Origin: Aspidapion aeneum
Lineage: Eukaryota; Arthropoda; Insecta; Coleoptera; Brentidae
DNA length: 64,000 nt
Direction: 5' to 3'
Assembly (NCBI GenBank): GCA_963576565.1
Contig: OY755046.1
Span: forward strand, 69,097,719-69,161,718
Numbering within the stretch: position 1 is the first letter of the stretch; each line of letters starts with the position of its first letter. Below are positions 42,797 through 53,364 of the stretch, piece after piece. The notes beneath the pieces were generated by a model, which did not search any database, was not told where the DNA came from, and saw only the letters and a program-made list of their open reading frames with translations. The translations under genes were made by a program, and so were the position numbers.

Positions 42797-44373
42797 AGTT
42801 CTAGTTTTTTTGAAACCATAGCCAACTATGTTATTGCCATATTGAATTTATACATCAATAAATAGAGCATTAAAATAGTATTTTAACCTATCTTTGAATG
42901 ACGGAAAATGTGAATTTATTTAAAAAAACTGTTTTTCACTTGGTTGGCTGTAAAACAAAGGCCGTAGTTACGTTTGTTGTCATACGTACGTAACTATCTG
43001 TCAAAATTTTGTCATTTATTTAATTTATCTGTTGAGTTTTAAAGTTTCTAAATTACTTTTACTTCTACAGAGTCACATTATTAATCAAATTTAACATGCA
43101 TGTGCTTTCAGAGATATCCAGAAAGACGACAACAACGTTTGTCAATCTTCAGAATACTTAGAAATAATTTATTTGAATTAAAAAACAAAATCGTAATCGA
43201 CAACCTGATGAAAATATTGTAGCTCTGGTTTTACAAAGTGTCGTTGACAATCCTCGCATATCCCTTCGTGAACGGGAAAATATTGTTGAAGTACCCAAAT
43301 CAACTGCACAAAGAATTCTTAAAAAATTTAAGTATTATCCATATGCAACACATATTAGTCAAGCACTCCGAGATGGTGACTTAGAAAGAAGAACCTTGTT
43401 TTGCAATTGGTTCATACAAAAATCGCAAGAAAACCCTCAATTTCCACTTAAGGTACTGTGGTCCGATGAAAGCAGGTTTACAAACTGCGGGGTATTTAAC
43501 AGACATAACTACGTGAACTGGGCAGATGAAAATCCGTTCTTAAATCGTGAGGTGCACCATCAAGTTGAGGTGGGGTTTGAAAGTCATAAAGGGACACATA
43601 CTATTTTACATTTTTCATAATAATTTGACGGCACCTCGATATTTAGAAATTCTGCAAAGTTACGTTGACCAAATTTTAGAAAATTTGCCTCTTCAAGCAA
43701 GCACGTGGTTCCAGCAAGATGGAGCACCTCCACATAATACAAGAATCATAACCGACTATTTGAATCAGCAACATGGAAATAACTGGATCGGAAATCGAGG
43801 TCTAGTTGCCTGGCCTGCACGTTCGCCGGACCTTACGCCTCTTGATTTTTGTATTTGGGGATACTTAAAGGATAAAGTTTATTCTACTACTCATAATACG
43901 ATAGGAGAACTTGAGGCAGCCGTGGTTCAAGCCACAGAAGAAATTCCTGAACAAAGGGTTAAAAATGCATGCATGTCACTAATTCATCGATGCAGGATTT
44001 GCATGAATAACAACGGTGGAATTTTCGAACGTTTGCTTATTTAATTCAATGCTTTGTTATCGGTTTTTAGTTTTATTTTAAATTAAATAATAAATGCAAC
44101 CTTTTGTTTCAGAAATAAAAGATAGATTTTAAGAAATTGTATAATTTCTTAGTTAGAGAAAAATTAAAAAATAAGGGCTTTAAAGATTTGCATATAATAA
44201 GTTTTGAAAGGTAGTTACGTAAGTGTGACAACAAACACAACTACGGCGTTTGTTTCACAGCCAACTAAGTGAAAAAACTCTATTTATTGAAGTATAAATC
44301 CAATATGGCAGTCATAAGAAAATAACAAAGTTGACTATGGTTTCAAAAAAACCAGAAGGCCTAGAAAAAATCT
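42797..44373 (+). mobile_element. DD41D mariner-type transposon with long TIRs
   Basis: Inner inverted repeats of about 65 bases (TTTTTCACTTGGTTGGCTGT at 42932; mirrored at 44210-44276) enclose the transposase. Beyond them, a second pair (GTTTTTTTGAAACCATAG and TTTATAC-TCAATAAATAGAG; 42799-42868 and 44277-44357) is also inverted, contiguous on the right but separated by 62 bases on the left, so the original TIR may have been about 150 bases with a later insertion at 42869-42931. It lies in FAR intron 2. Confidence 0.65.
43195..44044 (+). pseudogene. IS630-Tc1-mariner transposase, DD41D, frameshifted
   Basis: The frame is open from about 43200 (RQPDENIVALVLQSVVDNPR, then VPKSTAQRILKKF, a helix-turn-helix) through VLWSDESRF with the first catalytic Asp. 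A small deletion and frameshift near 43565-43625 shifts to NLTAPRYLEILQSYV, WFQQDGAPPHN (second Asp) and RSPDLTPLDFCIWGYLK (third Asp). There are 41 residues between the second and third Asp, the DD41D spacing of rosa-like mariners. All three acids survive, but the frame does not. The N-terminal helix (YPERRQQRL at about 43116) is one frame off. Confidence 0.8.
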
Positions 44374-44489
44374 GTTAACGTCATTCAATTGGCCGTAGTT
44401 GATTACACAAAACTACCAAATTTCACTAAATTTGTTTGCAAGGTAGCGGCGATATTTATATATATATTTATCGGTTTCACAACGTTCTA

Positions 44490-46170
44490 CGTCTTCCGAT
44501 ACCCAATCTCCACTCGTTTCTGTTTGCCCATAATTCATCATCTTATTCTTATTTCACTATCTATTCCTTCTCTCCAGCTTCTCCTTGGTCTTCCTCGTTT
44601 TCTTCGGCCAGTTGGTTTCCATTGTAATATTTGTTTAGGTAGTCTTCCATCATCCATTCTTTGTACATGTCCGTACCACACCAGTTGTTTTGTTCTTATA
44701 TCATCCACTAGAGTACGTTCACCCACTGTCATAATTTCTCTTATTCTTTGATTGGTAACTCTTTCTCTTTTTGATTTCCCTGCTGCTCTTCTCCAATAGT
44801 CCATCTCCGTAGCGGAAAGCATTTTTTCTGTTCTATCTTTGATTGGCCATACTTCTGAGCCGTATGTAATAATACTTTTTACAATGGTGTTATATATAAG
44901 CTTTTTGTTATGCTTTGATATACTTTGGTCCCAAATTATTCCATTTAATAAAGTTATTGCTTTTCTTCCTTGTACGTTTCTATCTTTTATAGCTTTGTCT
45001 AGTGTTCCGTCAGCTGTAATTTTTAGACCCAAGTATTTATACTCATCACAGGACTGAATTCGCTGCCCAGTATTTAAGATTAGATCCTGTTTCGTTCCAC
45101 CAATACACATATACTCTGTCTTATTGATATTAACCTCTAGTCCGCACTTATTGTACTCGTCTATTAGTTTTCGTGTCATATATTCGAGGTCGTCATAATC
45201 CTGAGCCACCACTATCTGATCATCGGCGAAACATAAAGTATACAAGGTGGTTTCATTCAACGGAATTCCCATGTTTTGGCATTTTCTCTTCCAGACTTTA
45301 TGGACCTGTTCCAAATATATCTTGAAGAGCGTAGGCGAGATACAGCAACCTTGTTTAAGACCTTTATTTACTTGAAAGCCTTTGGTTAGTTTTGCTTTTA
45401 TTTTAACTTTTGCCTTACTATTGCGGTATAACTCTTTGATGGCCTTAATTAGTTGTACGCTTATGTTTGTCTTTTCCAACGCTTTCCAAAGTAGATTCAG
45501 TGGTATACTATCATATGCCTTCTGCAAATCTACGTAAAGCAGATGGAGCTCTTGTCCGTATGCCATTTTCTTTTCAATAACTTGGGTTATACAAAAGAGA
45601 TGATCTGAAGTCGATCTACCCGCCCTGAAACCAGCTTGTTCTTCTGCCTCCATATCTTTATATTCGCTCTCCACTTTATTTCTTATTATTTTGCCATATA
45701 TTCTGCTTAGCGTACTAGTTACAGATATACCTCTATAATTGTCACATATATCCTTCCTTCCTTTTTTGTGTATTGTGGATATATATGACGTTTTCCACTC
45801 AGTTGGTACTACAGCTCCATTTAAATATCTTTGGAAAAGATTCCGTAATCTACAAAACAATTCTTCAGTGCCATATTTAATAAGTTCAGCTGGGATATTT
45901 CCGGGTCCGGCAGATTTACCGCTTTTTAAGGTTTTGCACACGTTTTTGACCTCAGATATTGTGAGGGGTACTGGAGATCCCATCGTTCTAATGATATTGT
46001 CTCTTTCGTCTTCCTTGAATTCTGCTCTATCTTCAGTTAAAAGTTTTTTAAAATGCTCATCCCATTCTTTGTCTGGTATTGGTGAAATAATATCTCTGCA
46101 TGTTTCTTTTTTGATCGATCTTATAGTTTTCCAGCTTTCGGTACTTCTCCTACCTCCTAAGTAAGAATCT
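44490..46170 (-). mobile_element. RTE-like LINE, reverse transcriptase nearly intact (5'-truncated)
   Basis: An open frame of more than 530 codons on the minus strand (about 46163 to 44538). RT motifs in order: KSAGPGNIPAELIK, YRGISVTSTLSRIYGKI, EEQAGFRAGRSTSDH, LLYVDLQKAYDSI (motif A), GLKQGCCISPTLF, TLCFADDQIVVAQ (F-A-D-D active site), YKYLGLKITADGTLD, then GHVQRMDDG ... GRRKRGRPRRSW. The endonuclease domain is lost at the truncated 5' end. It is the best copy of a family with others at 6290-7230 and 63640-64000. Located in FAR intron 2, same strand as the gene. Confidence 0.85.
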
Positions 46171-46411
46171 ATTTTCTGGCACTTTTGCGATATTTCAATT
46201 TTTCAAAAAACACATTTTTTAAATTTTTGCTCGATATTTTAAAAACCCCTGTATATATTTTAAATTTTGATACGGCATGTGATTGGGCTTAGAATAGCGC
46301 AACTTTTTTCTCATTTAAACAAACTCGTATCTCTGACCGTTTCTGAAATCTCCATGTAGTTGATTTTATTTGGGACACCCTGTATATTATATAATATATA
46401 TTATATATTAC

Positions 46412-46684
46412 CTCGTCAGCTTGAAGCCTATAAGAATTGACGTAAGCACTGCTGACATGCACTAGAACCTTCAAATTCTTGCAATCTTTCGCCAATTCGG
46501 TGATTCGTCTTGTTCCCAATAAATTTATGTCGACTGTGGTTTTCAAAGTGTCGCCAAAGTCCAATGTGGCGGCAGAATGGATAATTATGTTGATTTTTTG
46601 AACTAACAGTTTACGATCGTCCGGTGATAGACCTAAATTTTCTTGACTTACATCACCAGCTATTGGATGGACTTTTGCGAAAAC
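46412..46684 (-). CDS. Fatty acyl-CoA reductase, exon 2
   Basis: 273 bases, phase 0 at both ends. Encodes VFAKVHPIAGDVSQENLGLS, INIIIHSAATLDFGDTL, TTVDINLLGTRRITELA and VLVHVSSAYVNSYRLQADE, all standard Rossmann-fold blocks of FARs (GD, H-S-A-A-T, N-x-x-G-T, V-S-T/S-A-Y). Acceptor TTTTAG precedes 46684 and donor GAG|GTAATA follows 46412. Confidence 0.95.
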
Positions 46685-47024
46685 CTAAAAAAAATTAAAA
46701 GTGTAAGTACTTTTTTAGCCAATAGGAGAAGAAGAATAGATCATGAACATTATAAGAAAAGTACTCTGGCTCATCTCAAGAGGTGGGAAATATCCCTGGC
46801 TGAAAATTTTCGAACACAAAAATTGGGCTGATTTGTGCACTTATTTTCTTAGTCTTGAAACTAAACGTATAAACTAGTGTTATCATACACTATAACTAAA
46901 AATAAGTCTGGCTGATTTACAAAGTTGGAAAACGCACTTAGTGGCGTCTTCAAAATTGGAAAATCGAGAACTTATTTTCTTGGTTTTGAAATTTTTTCAT
47001 GAAAAAGTTAACGGAAAAATGCCA

Positions 47025-47690
47025 AAAGTGGGTTCGGTTCAGTGAACGTGGACAAGACACAGTACCTGTAAATTGGAAACGAATCAAGTGAGTTAGAACT
47101 AGACAATGGACAAACAATATCTCCATGCAATGAGTATGTATACTTGGGTGTCCCTTTGATAAGACAGGAACATAAAGAACTTAAAAAAATAATAGTAAAA
47201 TCACAAAGGTTATTGGATGTCTTAATAGTATTTTATGGAGCATAGGGATAAAAAATAATTTAAAATTTAACATATATAAAATAATGGTAAAAAACACGCT
47301 GTTGTATGGAATAGAAAAATATAAAACAAAAATGGAAAGTGTCGAAATTGATGCAATAAGAAGATCAATGAGAATATCTAGAACAGATCATATAAGAAAT
47401 GAGATTATAACAGAAATAATGGAAATCGAGGGAAGCATAACGGATGACATCACTAAAAGACAACTGATATGGTACGGCCATGTACAACGGATGAACGACG
47501 AAAGATTACCAAAGCAGGTCCTAAAACGGCAACCAATAGGGCGCAGAAAAAGAGGTTTCCTAAACTGGAACGACAACAGTCTATCCAAAGATCAATAAGC
47601 CAAAAAAACATGACAGAAGATGATTGTCAGGGTCGAAGGAGGTGGAGAATAGGCGTAGGACAACGTAGAAAAGCCTAATAACTAGGATCG
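47025..47690 (+). pseudogene. RTE-like LINE tail fragment
   Basis: YVYLGVPLIRQEHKELK, then IMVKNTLLYGIEKYKTK and QLIWYGHVQRMNDERLPKQV with GRRKRGFL; a frameshift near 47555 leads to a new frame ending RRWRIGVGQRRKA. Same general type as 44490-46170, but a different subfamily. Located in FAR intron 1, antisense to the gene. Confidence 0.7.
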
Positions 47691-47857
47691 AGTCTAATAT
47701 ATTTTTCTTGTTGGCTGTGATATATTTTGTTTTATTTCCAAAGGTTTTTATGCTTTTATGAATTTTTGCAAAAGGCATTGGTCTATCTGTTTGAAGCACC
47801 AATTTATTTTTTTCAACTTAAATAATTCACTAAAAAAATCAGGATTTCATTAATTAC

Positions 47858-48094
47858 CTTTTCGACGGTCTGATCCTTTAGCAAGGTTTCGAAAACGGCA
47901 TTTTTCTTGATTTCTTCCAACCTATCCTTGATATCTTTGCCTTTTTTCGGTCTGACCAACAAGTAGATGTCGCCGTGATCGGGAATACATCTCAAAATTT
48001 TTTCCAACAGAGCCATACCCAAAAATCCAGTGGCGCCCGTCATAAAGATATTTTTTCCATTGTAAAACGACTTCAGCCCGGCTAATGACGTCAT
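47858..48094 (-). CDS. Fatty acyl-CoA reductase (complete gene, exon 1 with start)
   Basis: Seven exons (47858-48094, 46412-46684, 42372-42570, 39952-40134, 39150-39399, 35872-36129, 31446-31584) add to 1539 bases, 513 codons with stop, all phases agreeing. The 512-residue length is normal for insect FARs. The enzyme reduces fatty acyl-CoA to fatty alcohol with two NADPH, usually at the ER or peroxisome membrane, for wax, cuticular lipid or pheromone precursors. This exon carries the NADPH-binding motif TGATGFLG (residues 19-26) and LLVRPKKGKD. ATG at 48094 is chosen because the motif follows at the usual distance and an acceptor (TTTTTGTAG) lies four bases upstream, so the 5' UTR has an intron. 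Donor AAG|GTAATT. Substrate class cannot be read from sequence. Confidence 0.95.
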
Positions 48095-48098
48095 TTTC

Positions 48099-49549
48099 CT
48101 ACAAAAACTTTAAAATTAATAAAAAAATTCTAGATACAAGGATAATACAGAAATATTAAAAATGCCTTAATGCCATATACCTAATGGTGTCTTTTGATTT
48201 TATTTTAATTTTGTCCGTTTTTACCTCACAACATTGTCATTTCCACTAAGGATTTTATCTGGTAATATTTTTTTAATTTCTTATATATTTCTACTTAGAG
48301 TAATAAAATATTTTATTACTCTAAGTATTTCTAAATAAAAAAATATCACAGTTGTCTATCTGCGCAATGGCGCTCTATATGCAATTATTTAGTCTAACAG
48401 GTCATATTTTTTAAAAAATAGTACTTTTTTTACCGTTTCCAACGTTTCAAAAATAACAATCAAGCTCCCTATTGGGAATGAAATTTGGTACCATTAACAG
48501 AAATATTATGATTGAGGACTTATATAATTCTCTGAAATCTTGCACCCACGTCAAAATATCGCCATTTTTTCTTGTAAAGATGTCAAAATCGACGTTTTTT
48601 TTAAATACTTAAAACAAGGTAGCCAAAGGCCGAACGGCCGAACTTAACAAAATATGAACAAAGTTCATCTTCTTCCATTTTTTGGTTATGTTGGGACTAA
48701 ATCAAGCCTTAAAAATCAGAAACGCAGAGTCTCACAGTTGAGGATTATTTGCCCATTAAACTTTACACCTTCATGAATTTCTTTTTTTCTTAGATTAAAG
48801 TTTTAAAATGGCTTGCTATATTAAAATGCACCTTGTGGCAAAGTGTATAGTCTGGAACTAAATAATTAATAAATTTTTTACTTGAGCTGCACAAAATAAC
48901 TACTTAATTAATAGTTAATATGTTATTAAATGCCATTTATTAATTAGTTACGAAGAATCCTTCAACTAAATTTAACAAATTATTATTTAAGGTAATGTAT
49001 TTATATTTTTGTTTTACTTCCTACTTACACGAAAGAGTTAAACACAAAACTATGTCACTGTATAAACAAACATCAAATTGATAAAAAATAAAGTGGACCT
49101 ATTAAACAGGTTGTTAAAAAAAAGTTGTTTTCAAATTGGGAATTTTTTCTATTCCATCAAATTATTATTTAATATTCAATATTCCTACAATTTATTTCAA
49201 AGAGGTTGATATAAAAGTAAAATGTATAAAACGCTCAAAACAACACCCAGTGGTAAGATCTAGAATTGAACCAGACAGACAACCATTACAAACTCCGCGG
49301 TACTATTTGGTGACAATTTTTTATTAAGGCCGCTTAACATGGTGCATGACGTGCTGCAAATATTAGCAAGCAAAAAATTTCGGTCAAATTGTTGCCTGCA
49401 AAAAATCTTCTTTTCGTTTGACATTGTGCATGGCCATGCATTGATTCCCCAGAATCTAGGTAAAAATTCCCCAGTTTGCATGCAAGTACAGTTTGCATGC
49501 AAAAAAATGGCACCGGACCGATAAAAATGGATTGCCTGCAATTATCTCA
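48099..49549. other. No gene seen; 32-bp perfect palindrome
   Basis: AT-rich. CTTAGAGTAATAAAAT and its exact mirror form a perfect 32-base palindrome at 48294-48325. The upstream 5' UTR exon and promoter of FAR should lie here or further right but cannot be recognised. The frames at 49260-49541 look like chance. Confidence 0.4.
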
Positions 49550-49772
49550 GTAGGAATGCCTCATCGAGTTGATTTCTGTTTTCGGGAATGAAGCACCACA
49601 CCAGTCGATAGTTTCTTTTTTGTTGGTATAGAGAATTCAAGCGTGGACGAATTAGCATAAGCGACGATCCAACGTCAGGTGCACCAAAAACGGCTGTCAC
49701 CCAGGAAAACATCAAATCGGAAGATGGACATGTGATATATCGCGAGATTGAGGCTTCATTGGATATTTAAAA
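49550..49772 (+). pseudogene. Mariner transposase relic, N-terminal fragment (copy 2)
   Basis: EFKRGRISISDD, GAPKTAVTQENI and HVIYREIEASLDI, same subfamily as 10960-11490 but keeping the EIEASL segment that the other copy has lost in part. Stops and truncation. Confidence 0.65.
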
Positions 49773-50422
49773 GACCTTTTTAACAGTTATCTACTGTTTT
49801 GTTCCACCTGTATATACAAAACTTAAAGACAACCCTATACCACTACCATGGATGACCTAACAAACCACTATTAATTATTATTCCATGCCTGAATTAAACT
49901 AAAATCCTAAAAGATGCAATGTATTTTCTCTATATAGTTGCATAAAAAGCTCAAAAATATAAAATTTGTTTATTTTTTTAATCACTAACCTTTTTTTTTA
50001 TTTGTATCCGCAACAGATAATTCTTCCTAACGCACAAAAATTTGAACTCAAATTTTATAAACGCACTATAAAATGTATATTTATATAACTGGGCATCTGC
50101 TTTCTTCACTTTATGTTTTCATACTAAATTAAACATTATAGACATTAAATCTAAACCAGTTTGCACATATATGCTTACGAAGTTTAATGTAAAAATTTTC
50201 AAACCGGTGCGGTGTTCACTTTATCATGTCCTGCAATTTTTTCTAATGACACGAGGACAACTTTTCACTAATGAGTTTTAAAAAATGATAAAATAATGAG
50301 TTAGAAAGGGTTACGGAAATCGGTTTTCAAAAACAACTTTTTCGAAAAACATTTTTTTTCAACTGAAAGTTTTTGAAAATAGTTGTTTTTTGTTTCAAAT
50401 TACATTTTTTATAAAAAAATAT
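49773..50422. other. No gene seen
   Basis: AT-rich, with TTTTTGAAAA-type low-complexity sequence toward 50400. Confidence 0.4.
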
Positions 50423-51495
50423 TATCAAGTTTAAAAAACCTTTCTAAACTGGAAAAACCCTTTCACTTTGAAATTTGTATTGGAGAACTTGGCTTTACTT
50501 TTATCTGAATTCTTTTTACCTAATACCATTTTCGCGGACGCTTTTTTTTACATGAAATGTTTTTGTTATGATTTCACTTCTTTTTGAAAGGATTTTTACA
50601 TTTTCTTAGAGACAAAACCGTCTAATTAACTTCGCAAGATTTGTCACATTGACCAGCAGTGTTCTGAGGAGTCCCATAAGGACGAAACAGTTAACTGTCA
50701 ACACTTATTAGGTGTCCATTAGATCTTGGACCCCCGTGAGGTTAAGCTTTCAGGCTACCCACGGAAAAATATGAGAGAAACAAAAAACTCCTTTTTGCCC
50801 GTTTAGCCACGAAATTTGTTTGATTTTTAAATTCACGGGTAGGAAATTCCACGTTTGATTTGGATAATATTTAAGTTTTAAAGTAATAAAATATGCGGAA
50901 TATTGTTCAAAACTTTTGCAATGCCTCATTAAAAATTTTGAGATTATTTAATTTTTTTCTATGGTTTTATCATAGTTCCGATTAGCCTTCTAAAGCTCAG
51001 CTTTCTAGGGTTCCTGGAAATAGGCAATGTTACTTTTACATAACTTTACATTTGTAGGGGAGAAAAGCAAATTAAAATTTTGGGGTTTTTAAATCTTTTC
51101 CTATAGTTTTATTTTCCTAACAATATGCCAAAGCTCAGCTCTTCAGCGTTTCTGGTAGTGGGCAATGTTACTTTTACATAACTTTGCATGTATAGGGGAG
51201 GAGAGTAAATTATAATTTTGGGGTTTCTTATTTTTTCCAAGGGTTCGGTCATATTGTCCATCAGTCTGCCAAATTTCAGCTTTGTAGCATGTCTGGAAGT
51301 ACAGTAGAAATTTTTTGAAATTTCGTAACTACTTGAAGGAGGTGTTAACTCTATGAAGATTTACGACTGTGCAAAGTTTGAGTCGTAGCTCATTCCGATG
51401 TAGAGCTTTAGATAGTCCAAATAGGCTGAAATGTTTCAAGAAAACATAGTACAGTAGTTTACGCGAACTTGACGAGCCACTGCTGTGCCCCCAGA
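50423..51495 (-). mobile_element. Helitron-like element copy C, split by a SINE-like insert
   Basis: Read on the minus strand it begins A|TCTGGGGGCACAGCAGTGGC at 51495, continues through the 5' region, about three satellite-type monomers (50940-51300), then the 3' tail shared with copy A, ending near 50423. The tail is interrupted between 50600 and 50860. No CTCATTCACTC minisatellite is present. Confidence 0.6.
50610..50785. repeat. SINE-like repeat (copy 3, shortened)
   Basis: Matches 1450-1640 and 36310-36490 from GACAAAACCGTCTAATTAAC to ATGAGAGAAACAAAA. It interrupts the 3' tail of Helitron-like copy C. Confidence 0.6.
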
Positions 51496-51607
51496 TGACA
51501 GTTAATATAAATTAAATTTTATTCCGTTATTTTTAGTTTCAGAAATATTTTATAAAATTGATGTTTTTTTGAATGTTGACATTTTATAACCTCTTTATCA
51601 AATATAA

Positions 51608-52721
51608 GTAGTAGTAGTAGTAGTAGTGTGGGGTAGGCTCTAGGCCTAGCGACTAGGCACATGAAGCGCCCTTTTCGCCAACCCCCGGGCATCCCCCCTA
51701 CTGCGTCCTTCTTTCGCTAAGGAATCTGCCCGTCTTCTGTACAAAGGCCAGAATATCGGGCCACCTCAGATTCAGAAGGTCCTCCTTCCTAAAGGCTTCC
51801 TCTTCGAATACCTCTCTTCTTGCCTCCTTGTATGCTTCACATGATGAGAGAAAATGCGCCGAGGTCTCGTCCTCGGCCCAACATCGCTCGCACGTCGCGT
51901 CCTCCTTCACTCTCATCTTTGCCAGGTGTCCTTGTAGGACGCAGTGTCCGGTCAGGACTTCCACTATGGCTCCCACCTCTCTTCGTGTTCTACGGAGCAG
52001 CCAGTCCCTACGGGATTTGCTGTAGCCTGTCACATACTCCTTCGCCTGTCTGGCGTTTCCTGTGTTGGTCCATTCCCTTTGTATCTCTTTCTGGGTCCAC
52101 TCTGTTAGGGCCGACTTCATTTGTCCTCTTGTGGGCCCCAGGAAAGGCTCTGGCCCGACGCATTTCTGCCGGGATCCTCCCCTGGCGAGTCCGTCCGCTT
52201 TCTCGTTTCCGGGGACTCCCAGGTGGCCTGGGACCCATACGAGCTCTACCTCCCTTACGCCGGCCAATTCCTGAAGTGCATCCGCACACTCCTGCACCAA
52301 ACCCGCGGACATGGTTGGTTTACACAGTGCTTTCAGCGCAGCTTGACTGTCTGAACAGATGCAGAGGCGTTTTCCTGTTTCGTTCCTAATTTCTTCCTCC
52401 CATGTTACCGCCAGTATAGCGTAAACCTCAGCCTGGAAGACTATTGCATTGGATCCCAGCGAGTAGCTTTTCCCAATGCCCTTGCTTTCCACGTACACTC
52501 CTGCACCGGTCGAATTCCGGTCTGTCAGCATTGATCCGTCTGTATAGCAGACCGTGGCGTCGCTAAGGAATTCAACTCCGTCCTCCTTCCATGCATCCCT
52601 TGGCGGTATGGTTACACGGTATCTCCTTTTCTCCCTTAACCGCTTTTCTGGCATCGCTAACCTGTACGTCGATAAAGGAATCTCCTTCTCCGTCACAGTC
52701 GCGATCTCTGAATGTCCTTTA
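51608..52721 (-). mobile_element. LINE 3' part with RNase H domain (I/R1-like)
   Basis: A 332-codon open frame (51698-52696). RNase H block: CYTDGSMLTDRNSTGAGVYV, FQAEVYAILAVTWEEEI, CICSDSQAALKAL, LVWVPGHLGVPGNEKADGLA, carrying the D-E-D-H/D catalytic pattern (TDGS, AE, SDSQ, N-E-K-A-D). A C-terminal C-x2-C-x8-H-x4-C zinc knuckle (CERCWAEDETSAHFLSSC) follows. On the element strand the 3' end is a (CTA)n tail (51608-51628), and TTATCAAATATAA flanks both ends exactly (51595-51607, 52722-52734). 5'-truncated, so only the end of ORF2 is present. GC content is visibly higher than its surroundings, suggesting a young copy. Confidence 0.85.
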
Positions 52722-52734
52722 TTATCAAATATAA

Positions 52735-53360
52735 ACTTTATGTTATATCTTAAAAACCAAAAGTGACAAGTAGATAAACTTAAGTTTGACAGTTAGACTT
52801 TTTATAAAAAAATCTATCTAATATGTAACAAAACGCCCAAAAAAAAATTTTGACCCTTTATTCACCTTCAAAAAGTACAACCTGAAATCCGTCTCGTGAA
52901 ACTCTTTACAAGTGCCCAATTTTGCTCAACCTGTGCATTCATGAAAGTGAAATTGCAAAAAAAATATGTATTGATTCTAATCTGCGATCTAATACACTTT
53001 CAAGTCTACTAATTTAAGCTTTATTGCGGACTTTATCTATAATCACAGAACTATAATATAATAATAATAAATCTTTTTTATGGCGTTTTTCCGTTTTTTT
53101 GCAATAATTTATTTACTACCTACTTTTGTTTCTTTGTCGTAATTTTTTTTGTAGAAATTTTGAAATTTTTTTTAGGTATTTTTTAAGATTAGGATGGTTT
53201 ATTGCATAGAGGAATAAATATTACGTATCCTCTATGGTTTATTGGTTGTTCAGGAACCTGTGTTTCATATTACAAAAACCGGAATGGGCGCCGGAATAAA
53301 AAAAAAATCGATAAAATGTGCAGATGAAATACAAAATATATAAATTATTTATATATAACC
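52735..53360. other. No gene seen
   Basis: AT-rich, nothing recognised. Confidence 0.4.
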
Positions 53361-53364
53361 ATAT

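Noticed and set aside
44389..46164. Several plus-strand frames of 63-141 codons
   Set aside because: Shadows of the LINE reverse transcriptase on the minus strand.
49260..49541. 93-codon Cys-containing minus-strand frame
   Set aside because: Overlaps a frame on the other strand, has no signal peptide or cysteine pattern I recognise, and no splice or promoter support.
51820..52389. 189-codon plus-strand frame
   Set aside because: Shadow of the RNase H frame on the minus strand of the LINE.
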